Source of the DNA: Sphingomonas bacterium
Lineage (GTDB): Bacteria > Pseudomonadota > Alphaproteobacteria > Sphingomonadales > Sphingomonadaceae
DNA length: 14,542 nt
Direction of reading: 5' to 3'
Assembly (NCBI GenBank): GCA_026785965.1
Contig: JAJAYY010000051.1
Span: forward strand, 1 to 14,542
The position numbers and the translations under genes were made by a program. A model generated the notes under the pieces. The model was not told the origin of the DNA and did not search any database. It saw only the letters and a list, made by a program, of their open reading frames with translations. This document shows positions 10,061-14,542 of this stretch, in pieces. Numbering within the stretch: the first letter of the stretch is position 1; each line of letters opens with the position of its first letter.

Positions 10061-10227
10061 TGGCGTCAAGCCATTGATATGATTGTGATTTACGGCACAC
10101 AAAAAATGCCGGAAAGCCCCGATAAACGGAGGCGAGACGCACTCAGGAGAGCGTATCTCCATGCCCCATCTCTCTGCAAATATGGACTTTTCTCCCGAGG
10201 CGAATTCGCCAGTGCAGGATTCGCTCA

Positions 10228-10596
10228 GTTCAAGTTTTTTAGAAGAGGTGCAGCGCCAATCGCTGCTCAGCCCAGCGGGGGTCCAACGATACCTGCGCCG
10301 CTTAGTCGATCGACCGAGATGTGCGCTGGCGCGGTGCCGTCGAAGATCGCGGTGAGGATAGACGGGTCGAGGAAGGCCAGTCGAACAAGGCGCAGCACGT
10401 AGCCGCCGGTAAGATTTTCCCGCTGACCGATTGCATGAAGGGTCAGGCCAGGTTGGCTGCACAGCTCCTGCCACCAGTCTCGGCCGCGGACGATCGCCCG
10501 GACGAGCGTGCGGTCAACGCTGGCGTTGGACGCAACGCCGCGTAATAGCCGAAGATGGGCAACACCGTGCCGAGAAATCCGATCAGGATCGGCCGA
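10228..10596 (-). pseudogene. Serine-recombinase C-terminal fragment, decayed
   Basis: A minus-strand frame is open from just after a TGA at 10597-10599 to a TGA at 10267-10269. It contains SVDRTLVRAIVRGRDWWQEL and ENLTGGYVLRLVRLAFLDPS, then ILTAIFDGTAPAHISVDRL. This is the C-terminal pattern of large serine recombinases (family form: DxxLxxAxxRAxxWxxxL...YVxRLLRLAFLAPDIVEAILxGxQPxxLTAxxL). After the stop, another frame continues with SSDWRCTSSKKLEL, like the usual LPLDWxxQxxxLGF end, which suggests a frameshift. The resolvase catalytic domain is absent. No start or Shine-Dalgarno is visible. The fragment lies between tRNA-Ser and the ASRT gene, 26 bp from the latter's stop. I infer a relic of an integrated element; borders are approximate. 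Confidence 0.7.
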
Positions 10597-10622
10597 TCAG
10601 CAGCTTCCGCAACCGCCGCTAA

Positions 10623-10997
10623 TCATCCCGCGAACGCCATCGTCGACAAGAGCGCGAACTGCGCCTGCCGCGAATCGAGCCGTGTGTGCTGGACGACGAT
10701 CGGCACGTCGGAGACGATCAGCGAGGCATAATCGGTATCGCGCGGCACCGGCTCGGGATCGTCGAGCTCGTTGAAGCGCAAGCGCAGCGTGCGCTGTGCG
10801 GGCACGACCACCCGGTATGGCCCAACCGGAACGTGATCGACGAAATAGATCGTGATCGCGATATGCGCATCGACATCGCCGGCGTTGAGAATACACGCCG
10901 CCTCGTGGCTCAACAGCGAACGCCCGGCGCCGGGCAGGCTCTCGCTGGGGATGAAGCCTTCGGGAATCGCCCAATGGGTCCGGCCGATCGCCATCAT
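10623..10997 (-). CDS. ASRT-like (sensory-rhodopsin-transducer family) small protein
   Basis: This 124-residue soluble protein matches the Anabaena sensory rhodopsin transducer superfamily (PF07100 type) from end to end: IGRTHWAIPEGFIPS, SHEAACILNAGDVDAHI, ITIYFVDHVPVGPYRV, RTLRLRFNELDDPEPVPRDT and VPIVVQHTRLDSRQAQ. The founding member forms a beta-sandwich tetramer that binds a microbial rhodopsin; the wider family has been proposed to bind small molecules such as sugars. No rhodopsin is in this window. The start ATG 10997 overlaps the previous gene's stop by 4 nt (ATGA), with GGAG at 11003-11006, 5 nt upstream. It is the last gene of a four-gene overlapping operon with a glycosidase, a hydroxy-acid oxidase and a thiamine enzyme, so a metabolite-binding or regulatory role fits better than light signalling. 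Confidence 0.9.
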   Translation of the reverse strand: MMAIGRTHWAIPEGFIPSESLPGAGRSLLSHEAACILNAGDVDAHIAITIYFVDHVPVGPYRVVVPAQRTLRLRFNELDDPEPVPRDTDYASLIVSDVPIVVQHTRLDSRQAQFALLSTMAFAG

Positions 10998-12775
10998 GCT
11001 TTCTCCGGCAGAATGTTGGCGAGCACCTGCCGCGCCGCGCCGGCGATGCTGTGAAGCCCACCGCTATCGCCCTTCGCCGCGAAGCTGACGAAATTGCGCG
11101 CCTGTTCGAAACTGATGTGCGGCGGCAGCGGCGGCACTTCTGGATCAGCCTTGACCTCCAGCACCACCGGGCGGTCCGCCGCCAGCGCGCGATCCCACGC
11201 CGGCCCCAGCTGCTCGGGATCGTCGACGAAGATGCCCTCCAGCCCGATCAGCTCGGCAAATTTGTGGTAGGGTACGTCGGGCAGCGATTGGGTGGCGTCG
11301 AACTTCGGATTGCCCTCCATGATCCGCTGCTCCCAGGTCACCTGGTTCAGATCTTCGTTGTTGAGCACCATCACGATCAGCCGCGGGTCGGCCCAGCGCT
11401 GCCAATATTTGGCGATGGTGATCAGCTCGGCCATGTTGTTCATCTGCATCGCGCCGTCGCCGACCATGGCGATCACCGGCCGGTCGGGATAGGCGAACTT
11501 GGCGGCGATCGCATAGGGCACCGCCGCGCCCATCGAGGCGAGGCCGCCCGACAGCGACGCCATCATGCCGCGCCGGATCTTCAAGTCGCGCGCATACCAA
11601 TTGGCGCACGATCCCGAATCGCTGGTCAGGATCACGCCGTCGGGCAGGCGCGGCGACAATTCGGTGAACACGCGCTGCGGGTTGACCGGCGTCGCCGGCA
11701 CCTTGGCGCGCGCGTCGAGCGTCTTCCACCAGTCATCGACCCAGCCGGCGATCCCATCGCGCCAGGCGGTGTCGGGTTTCTGGTCGAGCAGTGGCAGGAG
11801 CGCGGTGAGCGTCGCGCCGACATCGCCGGTCAAATTCGCCTCCATCGGGTAGCGGATCGACAGCATCGCCGGATCGAGATCGACCTGCACGCCGCGCGCC
11901 TTGCCCTCTTCGGGCAGGAATTCGGCATAGGGAAAGCCCGATCCGAGCATCAGAAGCGTGTCGCACGCCATCATCATCTCATAGCTCGGCCGCGTGCCGA
12001 GCATGCCGATCGATCCGGTGACCCAGGGAAGGTCGTCGGGCAGCACCTGCTTGCCGAGCAGCGCCTTGGCCGCGCCCGCGCCGAGCCGGTCGGCGACCGC
12101 GATGACGAGGTCGGTAGCATGTTTCGCGCCTGCACCGACGAGGATCGCGACCTTCTTGCCCGAATTGAGAATGTCAGCGGCGCGGAATAGATCGGCATCG
12201 ACGGGCACCACCTTGGGCGCGCTCCAGCCTATCCCTGAGAACACCGCGCCGTGCTTGCGCGGCGGCGCCTCCATCGGCAATTCCTGCAGGTCGTTGGGCA
12301 GGATCAGCGCGGTGACCTTGCGATGCCCCAGCGCGATCCGCACTGCACGATCGACCAGATGGCGGACCTGCGCCGGCACCATTGCGGTCTGCACGAACGC
12401 GGTCACGTCGGCGAACATAGCCGAGAGATCGACCTCTTGCTGGTAATGCGCGCCCCTCGCGGTGCGTGCCTACTGCCCGGCGATGGCAAGCACGGGCATG
12501 TGATCGGCCCTGGCATCATAGAGCCCGGTGATGAGATGTGCCGCGCCCGGGCCGGAGGTGGCGAGGCACACGCCAAGCTCGCCGGTGAATTTGGCATGGG
12601 CCGACGCCATGAACGCCGCCATCTCCTCGTGCCGGACCTGGACGAATTCGAAATCGTCGCGCTTCTGCAGCGCGCCGAGCAGCCCGTTAATGCCATCGCC
12701 GGGATAGCCGAAGATCCGGCGCACGCCCCATTGGTGGAGCCGTTCCCAGAAGAAATCACTGACGGTCTGGCTCAT
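10994..12775 (-). pseudogene. Thiamine-diphosphate pyruvate-oxidase-like enzyme, interrupted by one in-frame amber codon
   Basis: Family members (pyruvate oxidase/PoxB and acetolactate-synthase-like) bind thiamine diphosphate, often FAD, and oxidatively decarboxylate 2-oxo acids. Read through, the frame is 593 residues. The PYR domain has GYPGDGINGLLGAL and the catalytic Glu in VRHEEMAAF (about 50). The middle domain has VAILVGAGAK and PYAEFLPEEGKARGVQVDLD. The PP domain carries the cofactor motif GDG (439-441) ... NNEDLNQVTWEQR. Codon 102 is TAG (12470-12472), inside what should be GQQARTARGAHYQQEV, where the family has Gln. Both halves share one frame. A restart at ATG 12418 would give 474 residues without the catalytic Glu. 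The start ATG 12775 overlaps the previous stop by 4 nt and has GGAGG 5 nt upstream. The likely partner is the upstream hydroxy-acid oxidase, which would supply its 2-oxo acid. Confidence 0.9.
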
Positions 12776-14013
12776 GCGGTCCTCCGGGTTGGTTTGGTGT
12801 CGAGTGGCAGCGCCATCGTGCCGCTCGCGGCGAGCAGATGCGGTCCAAGGGCGTCGAGCGAGGCGACACCCAGCAGGCCCATCGCGTCGCAGGTTTCCTT
12901 GTGAAGAATTTCGAGGGCGCGCGCGGCGCCGGCGCTGCCGGCCGCGCAGAGGCCATAGAGAGGCGCGCGGCCCGCCATCACCGCATCCGCCCCGAGCGCC
13001 ATCGCCTTCAATATGTCGGTGCCGCGCCGGATGCCGCCGGTCATCATCACCTGCATCCGATCCCCCGCGATATCGCGGATGCGCGGCAACACGTCGAGCG
13101 CCGACACCGCCCAATCCATCTGCCGCCCGCCATGGCTGCTGACCACGATGCCATCGACGCCGCTGTCGAGCGCGATTTGCGCGTCGATCGGACTGAGGAT
13201 ACCCTTCAGCAGGAACGGACCCTTCCAGCGCTTGCGGATGGCGGTGACGGTGTCCCACGACAGCGACTTCGGCATCTGCTGGCGAATCCACGTCGCGCTG
13301 GCAAAAAAGCCGCGATGCTCCTTCGGTACGAAGTCGATCACATTGCTGAACACCGGCATGCCGTGAAGCAAAGTCCGCGCAATCCAGGCCGGATAGGTGG
13401 CGACGTCGACGATCGTCGCAAGCGACGGCTTGCCGTTCACCTGCGTGCGGTCTTCCCATTCGCGGTTGCCAAAGATTTGTGAGTTGCTTGTCAGCACCAG
13501 CGCCTCGCAGCCCGCCGCCGCAGCACGATCGACGAGGTTGTGCCAGATGCGGTCCTCGCCGAATATGTAGAGCTGGAACCAGTGGCGCAGGCCTTCGACT
13601 GCGGCGACATGCTCGATCGTGTCGTTGGACATCGTGCTTTGGGCGAACGGCACGCCCGCCGCCGCCGCGCCCGTCGCCAGCGCGACATCGGCGCCGCGGC
13701 AGAACACGCCGTTGAGGCCGGTCGGCGCGACGATCAGCGGCATCGGCGCCTTCACGCCGAGGATATCGTGTTCGGGCGTCCGGCCGCTGACGTCAACCAA
13801 CGTGCGCGGCACGAAGCGCCATTCGTTCTGTGCGGCGCGCTCTCGCGCCAGCGTCGCCTCGTCCTCCGCGCCGCCTTCGAGATATTCGAGCACAAAGCGC
13901 GGCATTCGCCGGTGGGCGCGCGCACGCAGATCCTCGATCGTCAGCGCGCGCGCGAGGTTCGGTCCGGTATAATGAGAACGACGCGGATGGCCGCGAAATT
14001 GCGCGATCGACAT
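12772..14013 (-). CDS. FMN-dependent alpha-hydroxy-acid oxidase/dehydrogenase (lactate-type)
   Basis: This 413-residue TIM-barrel flavoenzyme belongs to the family of L-lactate dehydrogenase (LldD), mandelate dehydrogenase and glycolate oxidase, which oxidise 2-hydroxy acids to 2-oxo acids. It has N-terminal Tyr44 in LEYLEGGAEDE, FMN-site APTGLNGVF, active-site HWFQLYIF, Lys in FLLKGILSP, catalytic His294 and Arg297 in SSHGGRQMDW, and phosphate-binding MTGGIRRGTDILKAMALGA followed by GRAPLYG. The insert at about 200-240 (PAWIARTLLHGMPVFSNVID) is consistent with the membrane-associated dehydrogenase branch, but the acceptor and exact substrate are uncertain. ATG 14013 overlaps the preceding stop by 1 nt (TGATG); an upstream ATG at 14223 would only add antisense-like Arg-rich sequence. 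It overlaps the thiamine-enzyme gene by 4 nt. Confidence 0.93.
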   Translation of the reverse strand: MSIAQFRGHPRRSHYTGPNLARALTIEDLRARAHRRMPRFVLEYLEGGAEDEATLARERAAQNEWRFVPRTLVDVSGRTPEHDILGVKAPMPLIVAPTGLNGVFCRGADVALATGAAAAGVPFAQSTMSNDTIEHVAAVEGLRHWFQLYIFGEDRIWHNLVDRAAAAGCEALVLTSNSQIFGNREWEDRTQVNGKPSLATIVDVATYPAWIARTLLHGMPVFSNVIDFVPKEHRGFFASATWIRQQMPKSLSWDTVTAIRKRWKGPFLLKGILSPIDAQIALDSGVDGIVVSSHGGRQMDWAVSALDVLPRIRDIAGDRMQVMMTGGIRRGTDILKAMALGADAVMAGRAPLYGLCAAGSAGAARALEILHKETCDAMGLLGVASLDALGPHLLAASGTMALPLDTKPTRRTA

Positions 14014-14542
14014 CAGCCGCGCCTGATCGTCGCGCAGCGCAGATCCTGGTCGGATTGCGAGTAATAGAGCTGCACCTTGCCGTCGCGCTCGACCGCCGAG
14101 GCGGCGAAGGCGATGTCCGTCGAACCCTCGGAGAGTGAGCCCTCGGGACAGATCAGCGGATCCTCGCAGCGCTCCGCGAGCTTGGTCAGGCTTTCGTCGA
14201 AGGTCGCCCAGCCGATCCGCCATTTCGCATCCTGCGTCGCGCCATTGTAGAACATGGTCGGCCGCTTGGTCCCTTCACCGACGATCGGTCCGGCGCTCAG
14301 ATGCCAGCAATCCCATTTGTCGCGACGCGGCGTGATCGAAGATTGGGCAATTTTGTCCCTCGGGCCGTCCAGATCGTCGGCCGAGGCTTGCCCGATCAGC
14401 GACGCGCCATGTGCCGCATATTCGAAATACATCCTCCAGCCACCCGACCCGACCGCGGCCACCGTCGCTTCCTTTGTATTTGTTAAGTCAGGGGTCGAAT
14501 CGCTCGCGAGCCCCGCTTTGGCGAGCTTGGCGACCCCAGGGC
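14013..14542 (-). CDS. GH130-like beta-propeller glycosidase/phosphorylase, partial (5' end off window)
   Basis: A minus-strand frame is open from the right edge to TGA at 14013-14015, giving the last 176 codons. It shows PDLTNTKEATV, GGWRMYFEYAAHG, WDCWHLSAGPIV, RPTMFYNGATQDAKWRIGWA, LTKLAERCEDPLI, DIAFAASAVERDGKVQLYYS and the end DQDLRCATIRR. These resemble the C-terminal blades of GH130-type enzymes (mannosyl-oligosaccharide phosphorylases and hydrolases) and related five-bladed propellers. The catalytic Asp that would lie in early blades is outside the window, so the reaction cannot be fixed. The frame continues upstream of a possible GTG at 14462 without a stop, so that codon is not the start. 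Its stop overlaps the oxidase start by 1 nt, making it the first visible gene of the operon. Confidence 0.85.
   Translation of the reverse strand, partial: PGVAKLAKAGLASDSTPDLTNTKEATVAAVGSGGWRMYFEYAAHGASLIGQASADDLDGPRDKIAQSSITPRRDKWDCWHLSAGPIVGEGTKRPTMFYNGATQDAKWRIGWATFDESLTKLAERCEDPLICPEGSLSEGSTDIAFAASAVERDGKVQLYYSQSDQDLRCATIRRG

Noticed and set aside
10161..10355. 64-codon plus-strand ORF with AGGAG upstream
   Set aside because: The AGGAG is about 12 nt away and lies in a small GGAGA/TCTCC hairpin (10146-10160). The C-terminal part is antisense to the recombinase fragment and Arg-rich; no family resemblance.
9944..10474. 176-codon minus-strand reading frame across the tRNA
   Set aside because: Its C-terminal part is the antisense translation of tRNA-Ser (the RRRDSNPRYSFPYDALAKRW type of spurious protein) and the rest overlaps the recombinase relic.
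10623..10997. Light-sensing module
   Set aside because: The protein resembles the sensory rhodopsin transducer, but no retinal-binding seven-helix protein or carotenoid gene is in the window, so a photosensory role is not supported.
11051..12190. 379-codon plus-strand ORF opposite the thiamine-enzyme gene
   Set aside because: It is an antisense shadow in GC-rich DNA, rich in Arg/His/Gly with no domain; the minus strand carries clear thiamine-enzyme motifs throughout.
12838..13482. 214-codon plus-strand ORF opposite the hydroxy-acid oxidase
   Set aside because: Composition is typical of antisense frames, and the minus strand encodes a complete FMN enzyme with all catalytic residues.

Overview
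The window is GC-rich and densely packed, with alphaproteobacterial gene content most like a sphingomonad. This rests on the AcnA–small membrane protein–cyclase order, the YgfZ/TonB-receptor/PyrC neighbourhood, many short overlaps between genes, and a dispersed ATCCCGGC/GCCGGGAT hairpin of the kind common in that group. The genus is an inference from memory of these families; no search was run.

Layout. (1) 1-730, minus strand: the C-terminal core of an Rhs/YD-repeat protein. It runs off the left edge and is cut at its 5' side next to a duplicated 13-bp motif and a short possible transposase tail (713-853). (2) 854-1075: intergenic, with a palindromic dispersed repeat and an imperfect tandem repeat. 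(3) 1076-4643, plus strand: an overlapping run of acnA (aconitase), a small CBU_0592-like membrane protein, and a cyclase/kynurenine-formamidase-fold protein with an altered metal motif. (4) 4677-5183, minus: a secreted hypothetical protein of unlike composition. (5) 5256-7941, minus: ygfZ followed by an overlapping TonB-dependent receptor that has no signal peptide. (6) 7964-8992, plus: pyrC (dihydroorotase), diverging from ygfZ across only 22 bp. (7) 9038-9799, minus: a Crp/Fnr-type regulator. (8) 9971-10060, plus: tRNA-Ser(GCU). (9) 10228-10596, minus: a decayed serine-recombinase C-terminal fragment just 3' of the tRNA. The 10061-10227 stretch before it holds nothing I can support.

(10) 10623-14542, minus: the most interesting part. 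It is a tightly coupled operon entering from the right edge: a GH130-like beta-propeller glycosidase (partial), an FMN-dependent alpha-hydroxy-acid oxidase/dehydrogenase, a thiamine-diphosphate (pyruvate-oxidase-like) enzyme, and an Anabaena-sensory-rhodopsin-transducer-like (ASRT) small protein. The junctions overlap by 1, 4 and 4 nt. A simple reading is sugar release, then oxidation of a 2-hydroxy acid (such as lactate) to a 2-oxo acid, then its oxidative decarboxylation, with the ASRT protein as ligand sensor or accessory. No rhodopsin gene is visible. The thiamine enzyme carries a single in-frame amber codon where the family normally has Gln, so the pathway is broken in this genome, or the codon is a base-call error, or it is read through.
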